Below, one piece after another: positions 1-11,232 of a DNA stretch of 64,000 nt; positions within the stretch are counted from its first letter, which is position 1; the number at the start of each line of letters is the position of its first letter. Under the pieces are notes generated by a model. That model searched no databases, had not been told where the DNA came from, and saw only the letters and a program-made list of their open reading frames with translations. The DNA lies in contig OX419757.1 in NCBI GenBank assembly GCA_948567375.1, positions 69,130,001-69,194,000 on the forward strand. The letters are read 5' to 3'. Both the position numbers and the translations under genes were made by a program. This DNA is from Lunularia cruciata. Lineage: Eukaryota; Streptophyta; Marchantiopsida; Lunulariales; Lunulariaceae.

Positions 1-189
1 TTGTGTGACCTTGCTTTGTCTTGAGCAAGGAGGTGATGAGATGAGATCTAAGCTCACATGTTCCCAATGAGTAGATGGAATGGGGAGTGGTTGAAGGAGT
101 CTACTTGGTTTTTGGTTATTGGTCTTGTTGCATTGGGAATTCTCACACAATTAGACAAACTCCCAAACATCTTTTGCCATTTTGGGCCA

Positions 190-345
190 CCACCATTGGC
201 ATTGGAGGGTACTCAAGGTCTTGTCCATATCTATGTGACCGACAATTGGTAAATCATGGGCTTCTTGAAGGCACACAAGTCAAAGATCACCTTTGGCTAG
301 AACATAAATCTGGTCCTCATGGAATATAAGGCCTTCCTTGAAGAG
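190..345 (-). pseudogene. Integrase zinc-binding (H2C2) domain fragment of the gypsy element
   Basis: On the minus strand the reading YVLAKGDL, then EAHDLPIVGHIDMDKTLE, matches the start of Ty3/gypsy integrases, where a short connector leads into the HxxxH half of the H2C2 zinc finger. It lies downstream of RNase H in element order, as expected. In-frame stops follow. The catalytic core is not in the window. Assignment rests on this short motif and its position. Confidence 0.65.
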
Positions 346-470
346 AAGGTGTTGTACTCCTTGTCGTGTGCTATAAGATGACCATGTACCATCTGGAAGA
401 AGGGATCTTGTTGTAGAGCTGACCAAACTCATTTTGGACTTAGAGTCAATTGACATTGTTGTAATTGCCA

Positions 471-1060
471 TTCTTGTTGTGTTGTGGTTTACGTAGCCTA
501 TAAAAAAATAAACCATCATGGTTATCTCTACATTAGTGGAGTAGGTTGTATGATAGATCCGACGGATGAGACATTGCCATGTGAGAAATCTATAGATATG
601 TATGTGATTGGCCACGTGGGTTATAATATTATCATATTTGAGGGCTCTAATATATATAGGTGAGGGAGAGTAGAGAGACATGTGTGTTTTAGTCAAGGAG
701 TCTTGAGGGGGAGGAGGACATTGAGAGTGCAAGTTGTATCAGAGCATAGAGGTCGGGCGTCACAGAGCACAATTGATTAGGAGATGTTCCATACTCTTGA
801 TCTGCCATTCCCAAATCCTTTTCTCATCAAGCTTTAGATTTTACACTATGACGGCTTACCAGATTGGATGGTGGCATGTTTTGGGGCAATATTCACAAAG
901 TCAATGATGGAAAATCTAGATCCTATTGTCCTTCTGGTGCTTTCTTATGGGCAAGTAGGGGACTTGAAAATCTATGTGCTCTTGTAGTTGGAGAATGACT
1001 CAATTTTGCTCATGAGCTTCAAGATGGAGTTGTGGGGTCCACTTGTCAAAAAGTGAAGAG
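471..1060 (+). mobile_element. Possible nested plus-strand LTR retroelement fragment
   Basis: Between the integrase and RNase H pieces of the gypsy element lies DNA that fits neither. About 471-732 resembles an LTR: it begins TGTTGTGG, has a TATA-like TAATATATATAG near 650 and ends in CA. It is followed directly by GTTGTATCAGAGC (about 734), close to the initiator-Met tRNA primer-binding site of plant LTR elements. The next 300 bp give broken plus-strand reading that may be gag. The right border is uncertain (1060 to about 1180), and no partner LTR or target duplication was found. Confidence 0.35.
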
Positions 1061-1159
1061 GCTAAATGACAAAATTGCAAAAGATTGGGTTCCAAGGAGA
1101 AAGTCTAGAGTTTTTTGACCATATAGGGAGTTTGTGGAGTGCATTTGAAGAGTGGAGAC

Positions 1160-1545
1160 CATGGTTGGAGAGAGTGGTCTGCAACAATGGTTTGTGATCA
1201 ATTTGCATGATCAATTGTTTTCCCAAGAGGTAATAACTCCATACCTTGGTGGCATATACCATTGCAAGTTGTTCCTAATCTTGAGCAGAGTAATTTCTTT
1301 CAGCTGTATTTAGTCAATGAAACATAAAGGCAATGGGATGTAGTCCATTTGAAAATTCTTGTTGCAACACGACTCCAATTGCAAAGTTAGAAGTATCAAA
1401 ATCAACCACACAAGGTAGTTGAGGATCATATGCTTGAAGAATGGGTCTTGAAGACACTATATGTTTTAATTTTTGGAATGATTCTTTGTGCTTGGTGGTC
1501 CACTAAAAGCTCAAGTTCTTCCCCAAGAGGTCAATCAATGGTGCA
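1160..1545 (-). pseudogene. RNase H domain of the gypsy polyprotein (broken)
   Basis: Minus-strand reading gives VVDFDTSNFAIGVVLQQ, then HPIAFMFH, NTAERNYSAQD, QLAMVYATKVWSYYLLG and IDHKPL. This is the standard order of RNase H motifs behind a Ty3/gypsy RT: the DxSxxAIGxVL strand, the AExNYS motif and the final DHxxL aspartate. At least three in-frame stops interrupt it. Similarity stops just after DHKPL, consistent with a later insertion at about 1178. Confidence 0.75.
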
Positions 1546-1574
1546 GCCACATGAGCATAATAGTGGATGAACCA

Positions 1575-2451
1575 TCAATAGGAACTGGCCAATCTATTAA
1601 ATGCCCATAGTTCTGTAGCATCTTTTGGAGTAGGCCAATTAGTAATAGCCTTGATTTTCTCCTCTTCTATATTGATCCCCTCCAATGAGATCTTGTGTCC
1701 CAAGAAGGTAACTTTCTTTTGCCAAAAGACATATTTTGACTTCTTGTAGTAAAATTTCCATTGTCGTAGTTGTCTTAGGACTTCTCGCATGTGATTCATA
1801 TGTTTTGCCTCTATCTTGCTATAAATTAAGATATCATCCAATAATACCACCACATACCAATCCAATAGTCGATCCAACACCCGATGCATCTGATCCATGA
1901 AGATTGTTGGAGCATTAATGAGCCCGAAAGGTAGAACTCTCCACTCAAAATGCCCATACCTTGTGCAAAAGGTAATCTTTCGCACATCCTCCCTATCAAT
2001 GGGAGATTTTCCAACAGCCGCTGCAAAGATCTAACTTGGAGAAGTATTGTGCTCCACTCAATTGATCAAGAAAGTCATTGATTTGAGATAAGAGATATGC
2101 ATTCTTCATTGTTTGTTTATTGAGCCCACGGTAATCAATACAAAAATGAAGTCCTCCATCCTTTTTTGGAATGAATAGTACCGGTGCTCCCCAAGGAGAG
2201 ATACTATGTCATATGAAATCTTTCTCCAACAATTTTGTAAGTGTTATTTGCAACTCCTCCAACTCCTTTGGTGAGAGTCGATAGATTGGTCTACTCACTA
2301 GAGTACTCCTTGGCAATAACTCAATCTTGAAGGGCATACCACGATAGGAGTGTAATCCCTTCAATAGATCATCCAGAAACACATCCGCAAACTCTTGAAT
2401 TATCTGATCAACCATTGCTTGATGAATCCTTGTGGAATCTACTTGATACAC
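1575..2451 (-). pseudogene. Reverse transcriptase domain of the gypsy polyprotein (broken)
   Basis: This is the polymerase that copies the element's RNA into DNA. Minus-strand frames give the pre-RT segment (RPIYRLSPKELEELQ), then [31 protein letters not shown] (motif A, first catalytic Asp), LPFGLINAP (motif B), VVLLDDILIYS (motif C, the paired Asp) and the KxxFLGHxIS motif. The order and spacing are those of Ty3/gypsy RT. A stop near 2200, a tandem stop near 2000 and a frame change near 1985 break the frame. Confidence 0.85.
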
Positions 2452-2469
2452 ACCTCAAAAACATGCTTA

Positions 2470-2649
2470 TCTTCCTCCAAAGCTTGCTTTATGGCTGCTT
2501 CACCAACAAACTTCCCATCTAGGGACTCATCTCTCTTCGAAGCTTACTCTATGGTTGCCTTCTTGGCAAACTTCCCATCTTGGGACTCATCTCTCTTCAA
2601 GGCTTGCTCTATGGCTACCTTCTCGACAAACTTCCCATCTTGGGACTAA
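2470..2649 (-). repeat. Three exact-length 60-bp tandem units inside the gypsy ORF
   Basis: Three consecutive units (2470-2529, 2530-2589, 2590-2649) share most bases. On the minus strand each encodes a 20-residue unit containing DGKFV or DGKFA and then an AIEQALKRDE-like stretch. The period is a multiple of three, so the units expanded without breaking the reading frame. The repeat lies just before the RT pre-domain, between protease and RT positions. Confidence 0.85.
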
Positions 2650-3185
2650 CTATTTTTAGGTGTCTTACTCAAAGATGCCAGACAACCTAATCAGAAATTC
2701 CTATTTGGTGTTGTACTTGAATTTATCGTCATGTCTAATCAAATTGAACTTTATGACATTCAAGCCAAGGTAGTCCTAGAATGACATCGTAGTGTAGAGG
2801 TGCCACTACAAACCTCATACACTCCAAATACTCCTTCCCAATCTTAAAGGTAATTGGATGCAAGGTATAGAATGCACAACACTTTCTACCATCTGTCATC
2901 TACTTACAATTATTGGCTTGATATGAATACCCAATTCCTTTACTACTTGCATAGATATGCAATTCTTGAACTTCCAAAATCAATCAAAATCCTACAATCC
3001 CCGATTAGATATCATACCTTGCAAGTGAAGCAAACTTGCACAAGTTGAGCTTTCAATCCCATTGGAACGAATCAAGCTCCTAGTAGGTAGCTCAAAATCT
3101 CTTACTAGGATTCCTCATTTCCTTGATCATTCTGCTCCACAAACTCCATCTAGGCGACTTGTTGAGGTTAGCTATTCTTGAGTGG

Positions 3186-3227
3186 ACATTTGGTGATATG
3201 ATGTCCCGATTGGCGACAATAAAAACA
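3186..3227 (-). pseudogene. CCHC zinc knuckle of gypsy Gag (nucleocapsid)
   Basis: Minus-strand translation gives CFYCRQSGHHITKC, an exact CX2CX4HX4C retroviral-type zinc knuckle that binds genomic RNA in LTR-retrotransposon Gag proteins. It sits downstream of the gag body and upstream of the pol parts, as expected. Confidence 0.85.
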
Positions 3228-3239
3228 ACCATCATTTTT

Positions 3240-4007
3240 TCATACTTTTTCTCTATCTGCAATGCCAAGTGGTCTCCGTTCAATGGCATCAATCGCCATT
3301 TGTGCCAACTCTTCCAGTCGTGTGTAGTGTATCGATAGGTTTTGTGGAGGTCGATGTCAAGACCAAGTTGTTGCAACCAAAAAATCAAAACATTTGGTCA
3401 ACCACATGGCTTCCTCCAAGTGTTGTGGCTCTTGCATGGTTACCTCTAATTTGCTTCTTGACTTCAAGCCCATCACAAATCAATCCAAAGCTTCACCTTC
3501 CAATATATCTAGAATTTGCACGATGGTGTTCTAGAATTGCATGATGTAAATTCTTATAGAGCCAATCTATTTCAACTCCACCAACATATCTTGTGTAGCT
3601 TGTGTGACATTTATAGCTTGGGATCAACTAATTATTGCACTCTTGGATTCTGCCCATGTCAAGATTGGTGCAACAATTTGTTGTTTAGTTTGCTCCACTC
3701 AAAATCTACACCATAGCTTTGCTACTCCTTCCATTTGGCTAGAAGCAAAGAGAATCTTTTGCCACTCATCTTGAAGATTGGTAGATTTAAAATAATGTTC
3801 ATAGTCAAACACAAAATTCTCCACTATACTTGAGAGATTCTTGCCTTTAAATACCTTAAGTTTGGGGAATTTGATTTGATCTTCTCCTTCTCAAATTGGT
3901 ACCCTCTCTACGTGCTCTTGTCGTTGATGATCTTGTTCATCCAACAATCGAGTAAGGTGCTTGAGTTGTTGCTACATAGCAATTTTAACCTTGGGTATTG
4001 CCGCCAT
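3240..4007 (-). pseudogene. Gag capsid region of the gypsy element (broken)
   Basis: The minus-strand reading begins with ATG at 4007 (MAAIPKVKIAM), meets a stop 11 codons later, and continues with a glutamine-rich helix, EHVERVP, KFPKLKVFKGK and FDYEHYFKSTNLQDEWQ. This resembles the plant retrotransposon gag domain, where an aromatic-rich DxxxYF segment is followed by a W-containing helix (GVAKLWC here). Several in-frame stops follow before the zinc knuckle. Confidence 0.7.
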
Positions 4008-4265
4008 GGTTGTTACTCTATCACACCACCCCTAATCTATCTAATTTATTAACACATAAAAGTAACACGTCCATCGTTCTCCATAAGTTACAAGCAGAAG
4101 CACCAAGGGTTCCTTAGATATGGTGATCATATGCATAAAATCTTGTCCAAAGTGTGAAGTGATGAATTGTGTGAAATGATGCTTGGGTGGTACTTGGACA
4201 CAAAAATCCCAATGGTTTGTTGGAAGTGGATTTGGTAGTCCATAAATTCTATTCATTCCATTCTT

Positions 4266-4278
4266 GCTCTAATACCAA
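4266..4278 (-). other. Primer-binding site, initiator-Met tRNA type
   Basis: Read on the minus strand the bases are TTGGTATTAGAGC, one mismatch from the TGGTATCAGAGC site used by many plant LTR retrotransposons. It starts immediately after the CA that ends the LTR. Confidence 0.75.
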
Positions 4279-4798
4279 TGTAGAAGACTGAGACCAAGGA
4301 GAGAAATAGGAGAATGGAAGCTCATATTGGGACATTTGAATGAAAGAAAACTCCAAATGCCTAGCATGAGCTTTGGCTCTTGTATTTATAGGGAGCATAC
4401 AAGGCCCTTGAGAAGCTTCTCAAGAAGCTTTCTTGAGCTGCTTTCTTGGAGTACAAGTCAAGTTAATTGGGAAGCTTCTCAAGAAGGTTCCTTCTTGAAG
4501 TCGCTTACTTGGTGTGCAAGCTAAGTTGGTTAGAAGCTTCTAGAAGCTTCCTTCTAGAAACTACTACTTGGGATGCAAGCTAAGCTGGTAGGAAGCTTCC
4601 CAGATACTTCTAGAATATTCTAGGCTAATTTGGCCTATTCACTACTTTGTTAACCTTGACTAACTTCGTTGCTAAAGTCCATATTGTTACAATGGGAGTC
4701 TTTGTCATTATGATCCTTGGATATGGAAGAGCCATGATGTTTTTCTTGTGTCATCTTCTTATCCGTTGTCATGGTGGTTACCTCCTAAGTTGATGACA
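4279..4798 (-). repeat. LTR of the gypsy element, about 520 bp
   Basis: The LTR begins TGTCATCAACTTAGG at 4798 and ends CTTCTACA at 4279 on the minus strand, giving TG...CA ends, and directly abuts the primer-binding site. Within it (4411-4615), three to four diverged units of about 60 bp start with AGAAGCTTCT and repeat AAGCTTC/AAGAAGCTT motifs. Because the second LTR is off the window, insertion age and target duplication cannot be assessed. Confidence 0.65.
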
Positions 4799-7070
4799 AG
4801 TAGAAAAACCTTGTGTTCTAACCTTTCATTAATATATGGAAATTGAGATTAAAATAAAGAAGACAAAATGTACTCACAATGCAAAGGTGGGTTACCACAA
4901 TATCTCAATAGCACACTTCAAAGTGCAAAATATTTATCTTCAGAGCTTACCCATCAAAAGGAAGTAATGCTTTCTTAATAATTCAACAACAATAGGTATG
5001 TATTTCTCTATTGCCTTGATTAGTAAATTTTCTCCTTTTTGTGATGTGATAAACAATTTTGTATGCATAACAAATTAAAATTTGAGTTCTTATTTTCTTG
5101 TTGTATAATTAAAGATATAGCAAAGGAGACACTAAAGAAAATAATTATTACTTAAAGTGCTATTTTGTATAATGTCAAATTCAATAAGCTTGAGAATGAA
5201 TGTTTTCTAGTTAAATCACACATGATATCTTGAAGAATTTGGAAAAGCTAAACATGTCTAGACTAATATCCACAGCTTCTTGAATCTTTGCAAAATTTGT
5301 CAATTTTGATTCTTTAATCTTAGGACAAAAAGAAATAATATAACATTAACATTTTTCAATTTTCTTTTGTATATGACCAAAAAATAGGAAAAATTAATTT
5401 ACTACTATATAGACTAAATATTGATCCAAGATGAATTTAAATATTAGAGAGCATGGAATTGACCATGAATTGAGATAATTATATATAAGAGCTTGTTTTT
5501 TAGAAGTTTTTGATTGATGTTAATCCACTTATCAAGAATTCAATATTGTAATATGAAATAGTTTATATTTATATCTATATTTTTGTAATTAAAATTATAA
5601 ATTGATTTATTTTAAGTATTTGAACATAGAGATAATATTTTAATTTTTTTAGATTTATTGATTATCCAATTTTATATAGGTATATTTATATAGTCTATAA
5701 TTTATAAATAAGTTGTAGGTTAGTCAAAAAGTCTCAATTACGGTTGAAACATTGAAGATATCAAGTTAGAAGCTTGGAATAATCTTATCATCCAATTTTA
5801 ATTAATGATATTGATATTTATTTCAAAATTATTTGAATTAGTAGGTAGAATGATGTATAATTATTGATATTAAGGATAAAAATAGGGAAACTATTTTTGG
5901 TGAGTAGATGAGATGATTGTAATTTGTTTAAGTATGTACTAATAATATGAAGATTTAAATAAAAGATATTATTCTATAATAAAGTCAAATGTATTATGGT
6001 GCAAGTATGTGCAATAAGGCACTTTCTAAACTTAAAAGAATTAATTGTTTATGTACCTTTGTACTAGTAATATGAAGCTTTGAATAAAAGAGATTATTCT
6101 ATAATAAAGACAAATGTATTATGGTACAAGTATGTGCAATAAGGCACTTTCTAAACTTGGAAGAATTAATTGTTGACGTACCTTTGTAGAATGAAGATTG
6201 GAATCTCAAGTATTAAGATGAAGTGAAAATTTGCAATACATACTTTATGTAATATTTAATACTTTGGTGCAACTTATCTATCTTCATTATTCAATTATAT
6301 TGTAAATGGAGTTATAGGGTCATATCTTATGTTACCAAGATTCTTTGATTAGATGCTTTGTGTTACTTATTTTATGTTTAGTTTTGTGTTATATTTTGTA
6401 AACATCTATGGGTTATGAAGAGGTGAGTCATAAAAAAGAAATCTCTAACTGTTTTGTACAACTTTGTTGATTACTATATATCGCTATTTTTAGAAATGTT
6501 TCAATTTCTCATGATTCTTACATAAATTTTGGTGGACATTTTCATTTAGGGTGTCTATAGTCTTAAGGCAAGTAAGGGTTTGATTTTATGGTAATTATTT
6601 CACCCTACTAGCAATTACAGGAGTCTTGTAATGAACCTCGTATCCAGCTACAGGTCGAAAGATGCATATCCTCAGTTGAATTTATCAATTTGCGGAGCAT
6701 GTTGACTCGTAGTCAACACTGGCAGACTAGCAAAATTCCAGCCACTGGCAACTGCGAACTTGATTGAATCATCGACTGAGCAATTTTTAACCCTAGGTTT
6801 GAACTAATCATCGATTGAACCACTTCCAGGCCTAGAGTGAACTTCTCTCTATTCAGCGAATATGTTCACTCACGGTCCATTCTGATAGAGCATCAGAACT
6901 CGATTCCTGCGACAGGGTTTTGTCCTTGGGAAGATTCATAGATCGAACTACTTTGGAATCATGGACCATGGAGTAGGGCGTCACAGTCGGGGAGTAATCG
7001 GGTCCCAATTTTGCCCACGTACAGCACGGCGTCCCACAATATGCCATAAGAGAAAACAAGGGGTCTGGAT
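4799..7070. other. AT-rich gene-free tract
   Basis: No coding region is supported. The stretch to about 6600 is strongly AT-rich. The only clear structure is the 125-bp direct duplication at 5936-6188. The last 400 bp are more mixed in composition but contain only short, unconvincing reading frames. Confidence 0.6.
5936..6188. repeat. 125-bp tandem duplication
   Basis: Two head-to-tail copies (about 5936-6060 and 6061-6188) each run from GTACTA(A/G)TAATATGAAG to GTACCTTTGTA. They share long identical blocks such as GTGCAATAAGGCACTTTC, with scattered substitutions. The sequence is AT-rich and non-coding. Confidence 0.85.
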
Positions 7071-7692
7071 ATAACAACGTTTTATCCAGATAAAACGTCT
7101 GGATAAAACGTTGTTATGGTAGGTGAAGCACGGTACATGTTCTGAATTACTTTAGTGAGCGTTGCATCCACTAACTTCTTTGGCGATGTCAAAAATAATT
7201 CAATCTATAAATTCATTATCGAGTTTAGGGATGATAAACATTAATTAGAGTAATTAAGAATTAAAATTTTCCAATTAGGTAGTAGATAAGTTTAGCTCTT
7301 GTAATATGATCTAGACTGAGAACTCAAATTTTGAATTGGAGAAAAAGCTATTAAGAATTGAGAGCACAAGCCAAACAAAAACCACGAGATAATTGATAGA
7401 GAGATAATTAATAGAGAAGCTAAGTAAAATAGTGTAGAACATAGTTTAGATGCGGTGTCTTTGATAAAAAGCCACTAAAGGCAATAGAGATGCTATAGAT
7501 CCCTATAGCATTCTATAGATCCCTATATTCTGTATAACGATGCTTTAATTCTTAACTACCCTAAATGTTTATCATCCCTAAACTCGATAATGAATTTATA
7601 GATTGAATTTTTTTGACATGGCCGAAGAAGTTAGTGGATGCAAAGCTCACTAAGGTAACAGCTTCACCTACCATAACAACGTTTTATCCAGA
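7071..7692. mobile_element. Foldback / MITE-like element with about 160-bp inverted arms
   Basis: The left arm (7098 to about 7265) is the reverse complement of the right arm (about 7532-7692). The outer 32 bases match perfectly, from TCTGGATAAAACG, and the rest matches with a roughly 15-base indel and few mismatches. The loop is about 265 bp. At the left end the terminus is itself mirrored: 7071-7090 and 7098-7117 form a perfect 20-bp stem around a 7-base loop. No coding capacity is seen, so it would be non-autonomous. A convincing target-site duplication was not found. Confidence 0.7.
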
Positions 7693-8008
7693 CGATATAT
7701 ATATATAGCTCTATTGCTATTAAAAAACACATTGAAATGTACATGTGTGAAACTAGTATGAGTTTGATGATGCACAATGAAAGTAACCTTGATGATAATG
7801 ATGTTGATCCATTTAATTTAGATCTGGGATGGGAATCGTGGAAATGTGATTGAGATGACATGAGTGAGGATGGGACACCGCATAGTTGTTGTGTCAATGG
7901 TGGGATAGAGTAGAAAGGATTCAATACATTTCAGTGCATATGCAGTGTTCCCACCACACCCACTTTGTAAACAAATAATTCTGAAATTTAGATAACTCCT
8001 TCAAACAA

Positions 8009-9185
8009 TTGACCGCCATAGGTAAGGTCTCATTTTATGCTTTGGTGAAAATTCTGACTGAACATCCCATATCTGAGAGGGAGGAAGAGGGGAGAAAGAA
8101 AGCCCCTAAGTGGATTCAAGTTGCTTGTGCTGTAGACAGGTTTGGACATAATGGGAATGGTGCTAGTTTGTCAAGGGGACCAACATTTGGGGTATTAATG
8201 TGAGATCCACAATTGCTTATACGAATAGAGTGATGGAAGCAATAACTTCCATCATGTTCAATGAGGTGCAATGGCCAGACCATGAGGAAAGAGCTAGGAT
8301 TTCTGCCATGTTTGATGAGAAGGGTTTTGCAGGATATGTAGGATTTGTCAAGGGTACTCTCTTCCACTTGGCACAAAGACCTGCTATAGATGGAGAAATA
8401 CATTTCAACCATAAAAGATCCTATTCTATGAATGGATAGGTTATATGCGACGACAAAAGAAGGGCCATCCATTTTTGGGGGTAAGGGTCTTCCTATTTTA
8501 CTAATCTTGGTGTCAGTGTTGCTGATCCTTGGAATCCTTTCCATTTTCAGTGTAATGTGCAATAGTTGAGAGTTTTTGGTCAACATAAGTGATACTAGTA
8601 TCTCATGACTTGTGATAGCTTGAGAGTTTGTGGTGATTGTAGTGATGTCATTATCTCATGATATAGATTTCCAACATGTGGTAATATGTTGAGGTGATGT
8701 TGTGGCTCAAATATACCTAGATCATGTCAAGACATGACCTGTTTGAGTAGATTGCTCACTATGGAATGATTTGAACCACAATGAGAAGTGCACTTCCTTT
8801 GATAAAGGACAATACCTCTTGGCTGATTCAGCTTACACCCCCATGAGCCATGTTGTTCCTTCTTTTCTAATTGCTAGAACCCCATACAAACATCAATTTA
8901 ACAAATACTTAATGAAGGCTAGGTTAACAAATGAGCAATGTATTGGGATACTGAAGGGTAGATGGCACTTGCTGCGGGGGATCAGGTTTCAATTGAAGAA
9001 GTCTTCAAGAAATAATCACATTTTGAAATGGATAAGTGCATGTATAATATTGCACAATTTTCTTCTGAATAGATGTGATGCATAGGATGAAGAAGACTTT
9101 GAATTCCCAGAGGAAATCATTGATGGTGGGAAGCTTATCATTCACCAAGACCACAATCTAAACTTCTCCGAGGTGTTGTTGTGAG
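8009..9185 (+). pseudogene. PIF/Harbinger-type DDE transposase, inactivated
   Basis: A cut-and-paste transposase remnant of the HARBI1-like nuclease family. The plus-strand reading gives VACAVDRFGHNGNGASL and TFGV (helix-turn-helix region), TNRVMEAI, then GYVGFVKGTLFHLAQRP, where the family has VDGT; the first catalytic Asp is replaced by Lys (about 8352). QYLLADSAYTPMSHVVPSF (about 8810) carries the second catalytic Asp, and LTNEQCIGILKGRWHLLRGI (about 8930) the final Glu. Stops at 8201 and 8437 and poorly matching sequence at about 8500-8770 show decay. Terminal inverted repeats were not identified. Confidence 0.75.
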
Positions 9186-10185
9186 GGAATGTCTAGAATT
9201 ACATCAAGAAGTTATAGACTAAGAGTCAATAAATATCAATGTTCCATAAACTCTATTGTTGGTGTTATAGAGGATGCGAACCTAGAAGATGGTGGGTGCA
9301 ACTGGATACGTCTGTATTACTTGTTTACCCCTACTTTCTATCTGAATTGCTACTTGTTTACCCTTACTTCCTATCTAAATTGCTAGCTTGGCCCCTCTGG
9401 TCGATCCAACGAGTTCCCTTTAGGAATCTACTATGAAGAATTGGTTTTATTCTGATTTAAAATGCAGACGTGAAATTTGATAGCCACCCTCACCTGAGAG
9501 ATGAACGTCAAATCAAACAAAACATACTTCCGGTTTTTTTGGCTTCTTTGATTATAAAGCTGACATAGTCAAACTTAGGATAAAAACCCGTTTGGCAATA
9601 TGGTTGTTATAAACCGGATCTGTGAGCATCACCATTATTTGAACCGACACTCTTTGTAGATAAATATCTCCCGTTACACTCATACTTCCCAGCACCTGTC
9701 CAACATCCAAAGTAACTTTGCTCACATCCGAAGTAACTTCATCTATCCAAAGTCACTTCGTATGCAAGTTTGCACGAATCTGCCGCGCAAAACCTGCGCA
9801 AATCAACTGCGGACTGAACTGGTTGCTTATCTTTGTTTCTGCCATTTCTTGCCTTTGACTGACCCAAATGAGTATCTGAGTGGATTAGTCTGGAGTACAT
9901 TGTCACACCAGTTTTCTTTTGAGCTGTCAAAATGTATGTTCTTGTATCCTAGTTCTAGCCACTTATGTCCGAAAAGGAGTCTGTCATGTCAAGTTTCAAG
10001 CGCCTGCAAGTCATACATCTGTAACATCAATCTGGACACCCTCTTCACCGGTTTACGATGGTCTTTCGTTCTAATAGAGCACTTCTACTTTATCATCTGC
10101 GGATCGGCGAGCACTATAGAACTGATGTGGCACTTCATCTACAGGAATGCAAGAAGTTATTTGTCGTCCCACTGGCAAAAAGACG
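9186..10185. other. Gene-free stretch
   Basis: No convincing gene. Around 9705-9760 a short motif close to ATCCAAAGTAACTT occurs three times. Reading frames here have no recognisable domain. Confidence 0.5.
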
Positions 10186-10275
10186 CCCCATTTTAACTCT
10201 TTTGTCTCTCCCTTGTACGGCTTGAGGGAGGTCTTCCCATCCTTCATGTGTTCTAGGTGGTCGCCTTTTTCACTA
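10186..10275 (+). mobile_element. 3'-end fragment (copy E) of the RLE retrotransposon family
   Basis: The sequence CTCTTTTGTCTCTCCCTTGTACGGCTTGA, read in pieces, followed by GGTCTTCCCATCCTTC and GGTGGTCGCCTTTTTC matches the 3' terminal segment of the element at 11.2-15.0 kb. All coding sequence is missing, as expected for extreme 5' truncation. Flanking target duplications are not clear. Confidence 0.75.
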
Positions 10276-11232
10276 GGTGGTCGCGAAAAGGCACTATTTT
10301 GCTGTTCCCATGAATTTGAAGTTGGTAGCCGTCCCATTGTTTGAGCTCGACGATATTGACGATATTGCGCAGGTAAAGTCATTCGGTAAGTTGAGTTCAT
10401 GAATTTGAGTGCAACTCAGTTGGAAAACTTGAAGACTGTTACGTCTCGATCGTCTAGGTTTAGGTCCTCATTTAGAGCTCACTAGTGGATCATATGAAAA
10501 TCTTTCAGCAGTTGAAGTCGCATTACTGGTAATTCAAGAATGGAACAAACTGTTTTAGCCAGACTCAAAAGACAGTGAAGAAGAGAGGTGTTTTGGTCTG
10601 GCGGGCTCGTCTGCCTCACAAATGGTTTAAGCCTCTCTGCCTGTCGTGTTTCTTGACATCCGTTCAGATCCTGTGTTCTCAAACGTCGTGTGTACCTCAG
10701 TGATTTCTGCGATACCACAACAACTTTCAAGGTTTAACTTCGCGGCTATTAATAACTAAGGTTCCATTTCGTTCAAGTGACTAATTCTGTCAGTATATCC
10801 GTCCAAGACAGATCCTGGAGATGAGCAGGATATCTGATTTGATTTGGCCTTTCCGACTTGAAGCCGACTCATTTCCTACTGAATTTTGAGAATCGCTATC
10901 ATGACAGGCAGTTGGTGCCCACACCCATAGTTAATCCAAAGTACGCTTTCAATTCATATCAATGTATTGTGGTGCTCAAATTCCCCTTCTAATACTCTAG
11001 CTCTGTGGAGAAAAGAGGGGAAGTTTGCCTAGCCATTTGTCCTATTAATACTTCTGTGGAAGCGCACGGAGAGATTTAGATTCCAAATACTTGTAAATTG
11101 TGGACTTGAGGTACCCGCCATCGGCTGGCTTTCCCATAGTCGCTCATCTAATGTGGAGTCGATTCTTTATGATTTTGCGCATTGTTTAAAGCAAGCTGTT
11201 GAAAGCTCAGTCTCACGGAATACTTATTTGGA
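10276..11232. other. Gene-free stretch between retrotransposon copies
   Basis: Only short reading frames without recognisable domains were seen. A small snap-back of the preceding copy's end (CCTTTTTCAC...GCGAAAAGG) lies at its left margin. Nothing else stands out. Confidence 0.45.

Larger units (their letters stand above)
1..4798 (-). mobile_element. Decayed Ty3/gypsy LTR retrotransposon, cut by the left window edge
   Basis: Read on the minus strand, the parts follow Ty3/gypsy order: LTR (4798-4279), primer-binding site (4278-4266), gag from 4007 with a CCHC zinc knuckle, a tandem-repeat linker, reverse transcriptase (about 2451-1575), RNase H (about 1545-1160) and the zinc-binding head of integrase (about 345-190). 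The rest of integrase and the other LTR would lie left of the window. Stops and frame changes occur in every domain, so the copy is dead. The stretch from about 471 to 1180 fits neither RNase H nor integrase and looks like a later insertion. Confidence 0.85.
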
